DNA of 64,000 nucleotides from assembly GCA_016710525.1 (NCBI GenBank), contig JADJVQ010000029.1:1-64000 (forward strand), given 5' to 3'. Within the stretch, counting starts at the first letter, position 1. The number at the start of each line of letters is the position of its first letter. The notes under the pieces were generated by a model. It was not told where the DNA came from, searched no databases, and saw only the letters and a program-made list of their open reading frames with translations. This DNA comes from Burkholderiaceae bacterium. Its GTDB lineage: Bacteria > Pseudomonadota > Gammaproteobacteria > Burkholderiales > Burkholderiaceae_E. Positions 1-8,811 of the stretch are shown here, one piece after another. The position numbers were made by a program, and so were the translations under genes.

Positions 1-48
1 TGGGAAGACCGCCTGATCGACTGCCTGCGCGCCCGCCGCGCCGCCTGA
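1..48 (+). CDS. 3' end of an upstream gene (15 codons)
   Basis: The first 48 bases read open in frame 1 and end with TGA at 46-48. The visible residues are WEDRLIDCLRARRAA, an arginine/alanine-rich tail. The next gene on the same strand begins 39 bases later, so this may be the preceding gene of the same transcript. Too little is visible to assign a function, and a chance open frame is possible. Confidence 0.4.
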   Translation, partial: WEDRLIDCLRARRAA

Positions 49-87
49 ACGCCGCCCCAGCGCCCGAACGCACCAAGGAACACGACC

Positions 88-1108
88 ATGAATTTCGACG
101 ACACCCCCAAGAAGCCGCGCCTTCCGCGCCGAGGCACGCGCCTGGATTCAGGCCAACGCCCCACAGGATCTGCGCGCCGAGCTAGAGTTGGCCGGATTCG
201 GCCAGCCGGCGCTGCGCAGCGGCGATGTACTCAAGGCCGGCAAGGCCTGGCAAAAGAAGAAACAGGAAGGCGGCTGGGCCTGCCTGCACTGGCCGACCGA
301 ATTCGGCGGCCGCGGCGCTACGCCCATCGAACGCGTGATCTGGCAGCAGGAGGAAGGCGTGTTCTCGAAGCTGTCTTCGCCGTTCGGGATCGGCCAAGGC
401 ATGTGCGGCCCGACGATGATGGCGTTCGCCGCGCAGGAGCACAAACTGCGCTATCTGCCGCCGCTGGCCTCGGGCGAGGCGGTCTGGTGCCAGTTGTTCT
501 CCGAGCCGGTGGCCGGATCGGACCTGGCCGGCCTGCGGACCCGCGCGGTGCGCGACGGCGACCAGTGGGTGGTCAATGGCCAGAAGATCTGGACCAGCGG
601 CGCGCACTATTCCGACTTCGGCATCCTGCTCACCCGCACCGACCCCGACGTGGCCAAGCACGATGGCCTCACGATGTTCTTCATCGACATGAAGAGCCCC
701 GGCATCGAGATCCGCCCCATCAAGCAGGTCAACGGCCAGTCCGGATTCAACGAGGTCTACTTCACCGACCTGCGCATCCCCGACAGCCAGCGCCTGGGCG
801 CGGTCGGCCAGGGCTGGAAAGTCTCGCTGACCACGCTGATGAACGAGCGCCTGTCGATCGGCGCCGGCATGCCCACCGGGTTTCCGGAGTTGCTGGATTT
901 GTGCTGCCGCTTCGACACCGGCAACGGCCTGCCGATCGACGACTCCGCGGTCCGCTCCAAGCTGGCAACCTGGGCGGTGCGCACCAGCGGGCTGCGCTAC
1001 AAGATCCTGCGCAACATCATCGCCGAGCGGGTGCTGGGCCTGCCCGCCGACATGAGGGCCGACCGCGGCATGCCGTTCAACAAGATCCCGGCACGCAAGG
1101 CGGGGTGA
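88..1108 (+). pseudogene. acyl-CoA dehydrogenase, frameshifted and C-terminally truncated
   Basis: From about base 116 the frame encodes a typical ACAD: an N-terminal helical domain, the flavin-contact segment QLFSEPVAGSDLAG, the beta-domain motif GQKIWTSGAH, and the start of the C-terminal helical domain (MNERLSIGAGMPTG). The natural start MNFDDTP at 88 is one frame away. One extra base between about 105 and 118 separates the two parts. The protein stops after about 340 residues with an atypical tail (PFNKIPARKAG), where family members run to about 390-400, so the last FAD/substrate-binding helices are missing. The truncation point lies 26 bases from the toxin-antitoxin pair. An inactive remnant is likely. 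The 5' indel alone could be a sequence error, but the missing C-terminus could not. Confidence 0.85.
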
Positions 1109-1133
1109 TCGTCAGGGTGACAGGCCGCACCCT

Positions 1134-1541
1134 CTACGCCAGCAACTCCACTGGCAGCGCCAGCGCGAGAGCCTTGGCGCGCTTGGCCAGTCGCTGATCG
1201 AATGTCGCGAATCCAGTGGCGCGTGAACTTCGCGCCAGATGCAGCGCATCTGCGAAGTCGAGGCCTTGCTCGTGAGCATCGAGCGCCACCAGGACCGCGT
1301 CGCGGTCCTCCAAGGTGACGTGTTCGATGCCCGCCAGCGCTCGCAATACGCGACCGATGTCGCGTGCAGGCAGTTCATAGAAACCACGCATGACCCACTC
1401 CAATTCCAGGAGCACGGTCACCGACACGAAAGATCGTTCAGAAAGCGCGGCCACCGCGGCTGGCCGCTGTCTGGCGGCCTGCGCGTCATCGGCGTCATCG
1501 ACGAAAAACCGAGCCAGGACGTTCGTATCCAAGGCCCTCAT
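1134..1541 (-). CDS. vapC: PIN-domain toxin, VapC type
   Basis: This 135-residue protein has the size and layout of a VapC PIN-domain ribonuclease. The metal-binding acidic residues are visible as D5 (MRALDTN), E46 or E48 (LLELEW), D98 (FADALHL) and D115 (FATFDQR). VapC toxins cleave tRNA or rRNA and are held inactive by a co-translated antitoxin. The gene overlaps the upstream antitoxin gene by four bases (ATGA), the usual arrangement. Its cellular target cannot be told from sequence. The pair lies immediately downstream of a truncated ACAD gene transcribed the other way. Confidence 0.88.
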   Translation of the reverse strand: MRALDTNVLARFFVDDADDAQAARQRPAAVAALSERSFVSVTVLLELEWVMRGFYELPARDIGRVLRALAGIEHVTLEDRDAVLVALDAHEQGLDFADALHLARSSRATGFATFDQRLAKRAKALALALPVELLA

Positions 1542-1801
1542 GGTTTCGCGCGCCGCGCCCGGGCTAGCAGCGACGCCGGGTCGAAATCCTCCAGGCGACG
1601 CGGGACACCGCGCGTCGGCGCCTTGACCATGCCGGCCATCTTGGTCAGGTTGGACGTCGCGACGGATCGAACGACGCGCAATTTCAATCCGTCCGGCTCC
1701 TCGATCACCTCGAGTCTGGCGCCCGCACCCATCCCGAGCCGACGCCGCAATGCGGCAGGCAGCACGATCTGGCCTTTCGATGAGACTAGGAGCGTCGACA
1801 T
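1538..1801 (-). CDS. vapB: AbrB/MazE-type antitoxin, VapB
   Basis: This 87-residue protein starts with a swapped-hairpin AbrB DNA-binding domain (residues about 1-45, with VSSKGQIVLPAALRRRLGM) followed by a basic and acidic tail (residues about 50-87) suited to wrapping the toxin. It is the first gene of the pair and overlaps the PIN toxin gene by four bases. Such antitoxins neutralise the toxin and repress their own promoter. The 60 bases upstream (1802-1864) contain short AT-rich words (tcgacttacctagtaagtc) with imperfect dyad symmetry, a possible operator. Confidence 0.86.
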   Translation of the reverse strand: MSTLLVSSKGQIVLPAALRRRLGMGAGARLEVIEEPDGLKLRVVRSVATSNLTKMAGMVKAPTRGVPRRLEDFDPASLLARARRAKP

Positions 1802-1864
1802 GCTGGGTCCCGAGCGAGAAAATCGACCGCTAGCCTATCTCGACTTACCTAGTAAGTCAAAGGC

Positions 1865-2278
1865 TCAAGGCAGCAGGGCCTCGCCCTCGATCTCCACCTT
1901 GGCGGCCGGATCGATCAGCGCTGACACCTGCACCAGCGTCATGGCCGGGAAGTGCTTGCCGAGGGTCTCGCCCCAGGCTTTACCAACCGCCGCGCCAGCC
2001 CGATTGAACTCGCCGATGTCGGTTACGTAGGCCCGCAGCATGATCAGGTGCTCGGGCCGCCCGCCGGCTGCGCGCAGCACCGTGACGAGGTTGGCCATCG
2101 CCCTGCCCCACTGGGTGCCCATGTCGGCATCGGCCGCCACCGAGGCCTCGCCGCGCACGATGCCGATCTGGCCAGCGATGCGCACCTGGGTGCCCCCTCG
2201 GGCCACCACCGCGTGAGAAAAACCCCTCGGCCGTGGCCAGCCTTCGGGCAAAACGGTCTGGTAGGCAATGTCGCTCAT
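1865..2278 (-). CDS. RidA/YjgF family protein lacking the deaminase arginine
   Basis: This 137-residue protein spans a complete RidA (YjgF/YER057c) fold, with the conserved segments AGQIG, the helix MANLVTVLRAAGG and the strand LRAYVTDIGEF. In active RidA 2-aminoacrylate deaminases, the motif near residue 115 reads P-x-R-S-x-V-x-V. Here it reads FPAMTLVQV, with methionine in place of the catalytic arginine, so imine deaminase activity is doubtful. Members of such subgroups often sit in catabolic operons with unknown roles. It is the last gene of the minus-strand acyl-CoA cluster, 29 bases after the SDR. Confidence 0.87.
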   Translation of the reverse strand: MSDIAYQTVLPEGWPRPRGFSHAVVARGGTQVRIAGQIGIVRGEASVAADADMGTQWGRAMANLVTVLRAAGGRPEHLIMLRAYVTDIGEFNRAGAAVGKAWGETLGKHFPAMTLVQVSALIDPAAKVEIEGEALLP

Positions 2279-2307
2279 GGTCTGCTCTCCGTTAAGTGGT
2301 GACTCAA

Positions 2308-3081
2308 TCAGGCGTTGCGGATCGTCAGCCCGCCGTCCACTGGCAGCGTCGCGCCAGTGACGAAGCCCGCCGCCGGCAGCACCAGCGACAGGGTCATCTG
2401 CGCCACCTCCTCGGGCTCCGCATAGCGGCGCAGCGCAACCCGCCGGCGCGCGTATTCGGCCTTCTGCTCGGGCGGGATGCGCTGCGTCATGCCGGTGTTG
2501 ATCGGCCCCGGGCAGATGCAGTTGACGGTGATGCCCTCGGGCCCGAACTCGACCGCCAGCGAACGCGTCAGTCCGACCACGCCGGTCTTGGCCGCGGTGT
2601 AGGGACTGATGAACCGGGTTGCGCCCAGCGCCTCGGTGGACGCGATGTTGACGATGCGCGCCCCCGACGACTTGCGCAGGTGGGGAAGCGCGGCGCGGAT
2701 CATGCGCACCTGCGCGGTCAGCAGCACGTCGAGGCTGCGGGCCCAGCGCGATTCGAAGTCGTCGGTGTCGATCGCGCCGTGCATCGAGATGCCGGCGTTG
2801 TTCACCAGGATGTCGATGCCGCCGAAGTGCGCGGCTATCTCATTGACCACCCGGTCGATGTCGTCCTTGCGGCTGACATCGAGCTGCCAGCCGCGCACGC
2901 TGCCGCCGGCTTCGGTGATCTCGGCCACCACCGGATCGATCGGGCTGATGTCCAGCGCCGCGACGTGCGCGCCCTCATCGGCGAACAGGTGCGCGGTGGC
3001 GCGGCCCATGCCGCTGGCCGCGCCGGTGACGATGGCCACCTTGCCGGCGATGGAACGGGAGAGTTTGCTCAGTCTGGCCAC
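2308..3081 (-). CDS. short-chain dehydrogenase/reductase (SDR)
   Basis: This 257-residue classical SDR has the cofactor motif TGAASGMG at residues 19-26, the NNAG motif, a catalytic serine in IASTEA, and the Y-x-x-x-K pair in YTAAK. The C-terminus has the usual PVDGG motif. It probably oxidises or reduces a hydroxyl/keto group with NAD(P) in the cytoplasm. It lies in the minus-strand carboxylase cluster, where SDRs commonly perform alcohol or 3-hydroxyacyl-CoA oxidation. The substrate is not evident. Confidence 0.9.
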   Translation of the reverse strand: MARLSKLSRSIAGKVAIVTGAASGMGRATAHLFADEGAHVAALDISPIDPVVAEITEAGGSVRGWQLDVSRKDDIDRVVNEIAAHFGGIDILVNNAGISMHGAIDTDDFESRWARSLDVLLTAQVRMIRAALPHLRKSSGARIVNIASTEALGATRFISPYTAAKTGVVGLTRSLAVEFGPEGITVNCICPGPINTGMTQRIPPEQKAEYARRRVALRRYAEPEEVAQMTLSLVLPAAGFVTGATLPVDGGLTIRNA

Positions 3082-3153
3082 GGAAGGCTCCTGAACGTGG
3101 ATACGGCCCTACCCCGGGCCGCGGGGGCCGCACCCCGCGCGGGGATGGGCCGA

Positions 3154-3903
3154 TCAGGTGCCGCCGTCCACGCGCAGCACCGCACCCGTGGTGAACGACG
3201 ACGCGGCGCTGGCGAAATACAGTGCCGCGCCGACCACTTCTTCAGCCTGGCCGCCGCGCTTCAACGCAATGGAATTGGCGGCGCGCTTGGCGAAGGCCTC
3301 CATGTCCCAGGCCTTGGAGATATCGGTGAGGAACGGGCCGCACATGATGCTGTTGACCCGCACGTTCGGGCCGAATGCGAAGGCGAACGATCGGGTCAGG
3401 TTGTTCAGGCCCGCCTTGGCCGCGCCATACGGCTCGGCCTTGGGCGCCGGATTGGCCGCGGCGGTCGACGAGATGTTGATGATGCTGCCGCCCTCGCCTT
3501 CGGCCATGCGCTCGCCGATCAGCGAACTGAGCCGATACGGCCCCTTCAGGTTGAGCGCCACGATCTTGTCGAACAGCTCTTCGGTCACTTCCGAGAGCTT
3601 GCCGTACAAAGGCGATAAGCCGGCGTTGTTGACCAGCACATCGACCTTGCCGAAGGCCGCATACGAGGCCTGGACCAGTGCGTCGCAGTCGCCCCAGCGG
3701 CTGACGTTGGCGGCGATCGGCAGCGCGCGCCGGCCCATCGCGCGTACTTCGGCAGCCACCGCCTCGCAGGCGTCGAGCTTGCGCGAAGCGATGATCACGT
3801 CGGCGCCATTTTCGGCGAAGCCCAGCGCCATCGCGCGGCCCAGGCCGCGGCTGCCGCCGGTGACCAGGACGACCTTGCCGGTGAGGTCAAAACGATTCTT
3901 CAT
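3154..3903 (-). CDS. short-chain dehydrogenase/reductase (SDR)
   Basis: This is a 249-residue SDR starting MKNRFDLTGKVVLVTGG. The open frame extends much further upstream, but this ATG directly precedes the cofactor-binding motif TGGSRGLG and fits family length. NNAG, the catalytic ISST serine and YGAAK are present, and the C-terminus ends in RVDGGT. It is the second SDR of the cluster, 72 bases from the first and 20 bases after the CoA transferase gene. It is only moderately similar to its neighbour, so the two probably act on different steps. Confidence 0.9.
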   Translation of the reverse strand: MKNRFDLTGKVVLVTGGSRGLGRAMALGFAENGADVIIASRKLDACEAVAAEVRAMGRRALPIAANVSRWGDCDALVQASYAAFGKVDVLVNNAGLSPLYGKLSEVTEELFDKIVALNLKGPYRLSSLIGERMAEGEGGSIINISSTAAANPAPKAEPYGAAKAGLNNLTRSFAFAFGPNVRVNSIMCGPFLTDISKAWDMEAFAKRAANSIALKRGGQAEEVVGAALYFASAASSFTTGAVLRVDGGT

Positions 3904-3923
3904 GACGATGCGATCCTTAAAGG

Positions 3924-5210
3924 TCAACCGAACTTCACCGCGCCGGCCTTGACCAGCGCGTCGATGGCGGCCTGGTCCAGGCCGAGTTCCTGCAGCACTT
4001 CCTGCGTGTGCTGGCCGAGCATCGGCGGCGGCCGCCGATAGGTGACCGGCGTCTTCGAGAAGCGCATCGGGTTGGCAATACCGGGCGCCTCGACGCCGGT
4101 CGCGTGCGGGATGCTGATCCGAGCCTTCAGGTGCTGGGCCTGCGGATGGGCCATCGCCTGCGCGTAGTCGTTGATCGGGCCGGCGGGAACACCCACTTCC
4201 AGGAACAGGGATTCCCAGTGGGCGCGCGGTTTCGTGCTCAGGATCTGCGAGAACAAGGCATGCAGCTCCGACTGGTGGGCCATGCGCGCGCCGTTGTCCT
4301 TGAAGCGGGGGTCGGCGATCCATTCCGGATGACCGAGCGCGTTGCACAGCGCGCTGAACTGGCCCTGGTTGGCACTGGCCACGATGAACAGCCCATCGGA
4401 GCACGGATAGACGCCGTACGGTGTGATGTTGGGCGAGGCGTTGCCGGTGCGCCCCGGCACCTTGCCGCCGATCATGTAGTTGGAGAGCTGCCCGGAGCTC
4501 ATCGCCATCACCGCGCCCATCAGCGAGATGTCGATGTGCTGACCCTCGCCGGTGACATTGCGATGGTTCAGCGCGGCCAGGATCGAGATCGTCGCGTACA
4601 TGCCGGTGAACAGGTCGACGATCGGCACGCCGAAGCGCTGCGGCCCGCCGCCGGGCAGATCGTCGCGTTCACCGGTCACGCTCATCAGGCCGCCCATGCC
4701 CTGGAACAGGTAGTCGTAGCCGGGGCGCGTCGCCCAGGGGCCGTCCTGCCCGAATCCGGTCACCGAACAATAGATCAGGCGGGGGTTCACCTTGGACAGC
4801 GAAGCGTAGTCCAGGCCATAACGCGCCAGGTCGCCGACCTTGAAGTTCTCGATGCAGATGTCGGCCTGTTCGGCCAGCTTGCGGATGATCGCCTGCCCTT
4901 GCGGGTTGGCCAGGTCGATGGCGGCCGAGCGCTTGTTGCGGTTGGTCGACATGAAATAGGCCGACTCGCGGGTCGGTTTGCCATCCGGGCCGTTCAGCCA
5001 GGGCGGGCCCCAGTGGCGCGACTCGTCGCCCGGTCCCGGGCGTTCGATCTTGATCACATCGGCGCCCATGTCGGCCAGGTTCTGCACGCACCACGGTGCT
5101 GCCAGCACGCGCGACAGGTCGAGGATGCGGATGCCCTGAAGAGGGCCGATGCGCCCGCCGGACGCAGGCGTCGATGCGGTGGAAGGGGAGGAATTCGTCG
5201 GGTTCGTCAT
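3924..5210 (-). CDS. class III CoA transferase, CaiB/BaiF family
   Basis: This 428-residue protein begins, after a short Thr/Ser-rich leader, with GIRILDLSRVLAAPWC, the typical CaiB/BaiF N-terminus. It carries the family markers ADVIKIERPGPGDESR and a catalytic-aspartate segment IVDLFTGMYATISILAAL, in which the Asp forms the acyl anhydride intermediate. It would transfer CoA between acyl-CoA and a free acid. The ATG at 5210 is chosen because it lies just before the conserved core; an upstream in-frame start would add 59 low-complexity residues. It sits between the carboxylase alpha gene and an SDR in the same orientation and probably activates the pathway acid. Confidence 0.92.
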   Translation of the reverse strand: MTNPTNSSPSTASTPASGGRIGPLQGIRILDLSRVLAAPWCVQNLADMGADVIKIERPGPGDESRHWGPPWLNGPDGKPTRESAYFMSTNRNKRSAAIDLANPQGQAIIRKLAEQADICIENFKVGDLARYGLDYASLSKVNPRLIYCSVTGFGQDGPWATRPGYDYLFQGMGGLMSVTGERDDLPGGGPQRFGVPIVDLFTGMYATISILAALNHRNVTGEGQHIDISLMGAVMAMSSGQLSNYMIGGKVPGRTGNASPNITPYGVYPCSDGLFIVASANQGQFSALCNALGHPEWIADPRFKDNGARMAHQSELHALFSQILSTKPRAHWESLFLEVGVPAGPINDYAQAMAHPQAQHLKARISIPHATGVEAPGIANPMRFSKTPVTYRRPPPMLGQHTQEVLQELGLDQAAIDALVKAGAVKFG

Positions 5211-5383
5211 GAGTGCTCCGTGCCGGTGTCGTCGTGCGCGCGCTTGGGAATCAGTCTGTTCGGGCGGGCCCGGGCTCGATCGATGAGCGCGGCCCTCCCG
5301 GGGCAGTCTCTGCGGACGGAAATCATAGGCCGGAAAACACCGACCGTGGACTGGGGGATCGTCGCGGGCGGCGGAAAATTCAG

Positions 5384-7559
5384 TCAAGGTTTACGGACTG
5401 AACTGACCGGCGCGCCACGGCGGAGCCGCGCACGCGCGCAGGGCGGTTTTCGAGACTGCCGGGCGATCAGTCCGGGACGCGGATGCGGATGCGGGGGCTG
5501 CGGACGGGGGCCGACTCCGGGGCCACGCGGCAGCACGCGCGCCAGCACACGCCCGGCCACCACCTGATCGCCGACCGAAGCATTCAGTTCAGCCAGTTCG
5601 CCGGCGAACGGCGCGCTCAGGGCATGCTCCATCTTCATCGACTCGATCACCACCAGGGTGTCACCCTGCCCCACCGGATCTCCTGGCTGAAAGGGCGCGC
5701 GCACCACGCGCCCGGCCAGCGGAGCGCGCAGCTCGCCGGCCACCGCCGTTCGCGGACCCGCCGCCGTCCCGTGGCGGTGGATCTCATCGCGAAACACGAA
5801 CTGGCACCCTTGCGCATGCAGCCACAGCGCCCCATCGCCCGCGAACGCGTACCGGACCCGATGGGTCATTGCGTCGAGCTCGAAGCTCAGCAGATCGGCC
5901 TGCTGCACCAGGCGGTGCACCCGCACGGGCTCGGCCTCGTGTCCATCGACCCGCGGCGTCACCTGCACGGACCGCTCGCGCGTCCCTGTCGTCCGCTCGT
6001 GCGTCACCGCGACCCGGTCGTGCGTCACGGCGACCCATTCGTGCGTCACCTGATATTCGGTGCGGTCCATGCCCTGCGATTCGAGCTCGACCCGCGCGCC
6101 CAGACCGAGCGCATTGGTCCAGGCGCCCTCGCTTGCGGCCCGCGAGAACAGCAGAACCGCGGCCAGGCGAGCCACCTGCGGCGGCGGCTGTGCCTGGCGG
6201 ACGCGGGCCCGGAAACCGCCGCTCGATGAAAGTGGTCGAGGCGCCGCCCTCGGCGAACACCGGATCACGCAGGCAGGCGGTGAGGAAAGCCAGGTTGTGG
6301 CGCACGCCCAGCAGCACCGTGCGCTGCGCGGCGGCAACCAGGCGGTCGATGCACTCGGCGCGGCTGGCGCCGTGCGCCATCACCTTTCCCAGCATCGAGT
6401 CGTAGTCGGGCGCGACCACCACCCCGGCCGCCAGCGCGGCGTCCGCGCGCACGCCCGGCGGTGCCTCCCAGGCCAGCACCTCGCCCAATTGCGGCAGGAA
6501 GTCGCGCGACGGGTCCTCGGCGCACAGGCGCAGCTCCATCGCGTGCCCCTGCCAGCGCACCTGGTCCTGAGTCAGCGGCAGCGGTTCGCCTTGCGCAACG
6601 CGCAACTGCCACTCGACCAGATCGAGTCCGGTGACCAGTTCGGTGACTCCGTGCTCGACCTGCAGGCGGGTATTCATCTCCATGAACCAGAAGCGCCCGT
6701 CCGGCTCGAGCAGGAACTCCAGCGTGCCGGCCCCGCGATAGCCGATCGCACGGGTGGCCGCGACCGCAACCGCGCCCATCGCTTCGCGCAGTGCCGCATC
6801 GACCGCCGGCGAGGGCGCTTCTTCGATCAGCTTCTGGTGGCGGCGCTGCACCGAACAGTCGCGCTCACCCAGGTGGATGACTGAGCCGTGCTCATCGGCA
6901 AATACCTGGATCTCGATGTGCCGTGCCTGATCGATCGCGCGCTCCAGGATCAGCTGCCCGGAACCGAACGCGGCCATCGCCTCCGATCGCGCCATGGCCA
7001 GAGCCTCGGGCAGGTCGTCGGCCTTCGCCACCCGCCGCATGCCGCGACCGCCGCCGCCCGCGGCCGCCTTGACCATGACGGGGAAGCCGATCCGCATGGC
7101 CTCGCGGACCAGCGCCGCGTCGTCGGGCACCTCGTCGGCGCCGCCCTGCCAGCCCGCGATGCAGGGCATGCCGGCAGCCGCCATGCGGACCTTGGCTGCC
7201 GCCTTGTTGCCCATCAGTTCGATCGCCTGCGCGGGCGGGCCGACGAACACCAGTCCGGCAGCCTGCACCGCCGCGGCAAAGCTCGCGTTCTCGGCCAGGA
7301 AACCATAGCCGGGATGCACGGCTTGGGCGCCGCTGGCGAGCGCCGCGTCGATCAGGCGCTCGATGCACAGATAGGATTCGCGCGCCGGCGCCGGCCCGAG
7401 GCGGCACGCCAGGTCGGCGTGAGCCAGATGCGGACTGTGCCGGTCGGCGTCCGAATAGACGGCCACCGTGCGCAGGCCCAGGCGACGCGCCGTGCGCAGG
7501 ATGCGAAGGGCGATCTCGCCGCGGTTGGCGACCAGCAGGGTGTCGAAGCGTCGGGTCAT
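5384..7559 (-). pseudogene. acyl-CoA carboxylase alpha subunit (biotin carboxylase + BCCP), one frameshift
   Basis: The first ~445 codons (from 7559) encode an intact biotin carboxylase: MTRRFDTLLVANRGEIALRI, the ATP-grasp glycine loop KAAAGGGGRGM and the active-site segment EMNTRLQVEHGVTE. Near base 6210 the frame breaks, and the remaining ~275 codons continue in another frame (GFRARVRQAQPPPQVARL) to a C-terminal biotinyl domain with ESMKMEHAL, where K is biotinylated. Both halves are well conserved, so a single indel in a GC-rich run, possibly a sequence error, separates them. The total of ~724 residues is a little longer than typical MccA/AtuF subunits. A VTH-repeat linker lies between the domains. 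The partner carboxyltransferase is encoded upstream in the same direction. Confidence 0.88.
5997..6050 (-). repeat. 21-bp in-frame tandem repeat in the carboxylase linker
   Basis: About 2.6 copies of a 21-bp unit starting tcgtgcgtcac (5997-6017, 6018-6038, 6039-6050). On the coding strand they encode repeated heptads of the form VTHEWVA, VTHDRVA, VTHERTT. They lie between the biotin carboxylase and the biotinyl domain of the alpha subunit, so they lengthen the linker without breaking the frame. Confidence 0.8.
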
Positions 7560-7592
7560 GGGCGGGGCCGGTGGCGCACGGGCAGGGCTGGG

Positions 7593-8756
7593 TCAATGCC
7601 GGGGCAGGATGCCCATTCGCTTGCAGATGATCTGCAGCATGACCTCGTCGGCGCCCCCGCCGATCGAGATCAGCCGCAGGTCGCGAAAGGCTCTCGACAC
7701 CGGGTTGTCCAGCGTGAAGCCCATGCCGCCCCAGTACTGCAGGCAAGAGTCGGTGACTTCGCGGCACAGCCGGCCCACCTTGAGCTTGGCCATCGAGGCC
7801 AGTTCGGTCATGTCCTCGCCGGCCATGTGCACATCGGTCGCCCTGTACACCAGCGAACGCAGGCATTCGATCTCGGTCTTCAGTTCAGCCATCCGGAAGT
7901 GCACCACCTGGTTGTCCAGGATGGGCCGCCCGAACGCGATGCGGCTGCGCGTGTACTCGATCGTCTGGTCGATGACGTTGGTCAGCGCGGTGATCCGCCG
8001 CGCCGCCGCGGACAGCCGCTCCTCCTGGAACTGCATCATCTGGTAGGTGAAGCCCATGCCCTCCTCGCCGATCCGGTAGCGCTGCGGAACGCGCACCTCG
8101 TCGAAGAAGATCTGGGCGGTGTCCGAGGACCACATGCCGATCTTGTCGATCTTCTGCACGCTGACGCCCGGTACACGCTGCCCGTTGCGCTTGAGCGGCA
8201 CGCAGATCAGCGACTTGTTGCGATGCGGGGGATCATCGGACGTGTTGACCAGCAGGCACACCCAGTCGGCCTGCGTGCCGTTGGTGATCCACATCTTCGA
8301 GCCGCTGATGATGTAGTCGTCGCCGTCCTTGCGCGCCCGCGTCTTGACCGAGGCGACATCGGAGCCAGCGCCGGATTCGGACACACCGATCGAGACGACC
8401 TGTTCGCCCATGATCGCAGGCACCAGGAACTCGTGGCGCAATGCGTCGGACCCGAAGCGCGCCAGCGCCGGCGTGGCCATGTCGGTCTGCACCGCGATGC
8501 CCATGCTGACACCCTGGGTGCCGATGCCGCCGATCGCCTCGCAATAGGCGATCTCGTAGGAATGATCCAGGCCCAGGCCGCCGTACTCCACCGGCTTGTT
8601 CACACCGAGAAAACCCATCTTGCCCATCTTGGCAAAGAGCTCGTGCGCGGGAAAGATGCCGTCCTTCTCCCAGGCGGCGATGTTCGGCGTGATCTCGCGG
8701 TCGATGAAGTGCCGCACGCTGTCTTGCAGTGCGATGTGCTCGGGGGTGTATTGCAT
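7593..8756 (-). CDS. acyl-CoA dehydrogenase, citronellyl-CoA dehydrogenase (AtuD)-like
   Basis: This is a full-length 387-residue ACAD. It shows the flavin motif IGVSESGAGSDVAS, GSKMWITNG in the beta domain, and the C-terminal YWGGMGF and ISIGGGADEVML segments. The phrases GIAVQTDMATPALARFGSD and NTSDDPPHRNKSLI recall citronellyl-CoA dehydrogenases of the acyclic terpenoid pathway more than isovaleryl-CoA dehydrogenases. It would introduce a double bond into a branched acyl-CoA and pass electrons to ETF. It lies between the carboxylase beta and alpha genes, matching atuC-D-F gene order. The substrate assignment is inferred from remembered family features. Confidence 0.9.
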   Translation of the reverse strand: MQYTPEHIALQDSVRHFIDREITPNIAAWEKDGIFPAHELFAKMGKMGFLGVNKPVEYGGLGLDHSYEIAYCEAIGGIGTQGVSMGIAVQTDMATPALARFGSDALRHEFLVPAIMGEQVVSIGVSESGAGSDVASVKTRARKDGDDYIISGSKMWITNGTQADWVCLLVNTSDDPPHRNKSLICVPLKRNGQRVPGVSVQKIDKIGMWSSDTAQIFFDEVRVPQRYRIGEEGMGFTYQMMQFQEERLSAAARRITALTNVIDQTIEYTRSRIAFGRPILDNQVVHFRMAELKTEIECLRSLVYRATDVHMAGEDMTELASMAKLKVGRLCREVTDSCLQYWGGMGFTLDNPVSRAFRDLRLISIGGGADEVMLQIICKRMGILPRH

Positions 8757-8811
8757 GGCGCGCAGGCTCCGTAGGTGTTCTTGGCTCGGTCGTCGGGTTC
8801 AGGCGGCGGCG

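Noticed and set aside
2296..3618. 440-codon plus-strand open frame
   Set aside because: Antisense to two convincing SDR genes; low-complexity Arg/Ala/Gly-rich product with no family features, a usual by-product of high GC.
3904..4404. 167-codon N-terminal extension of the second SDR
   Set aside because: The extension overlaps the CoA transferase gene and is Arg/Pro-rich; the Rossmann motif begins just after the ATG at 3903.
5997..6050. CRISPR-like repeats
   Set aside because: The 21-bp units are contiguous with no spacers and are in frame within a coding region.
6888..8774. 628-codon plus-strand open frame
   Set aside because: Entirely antisense to the carboxylase alpha and ACAD genes; composition is that of a shadow frame.
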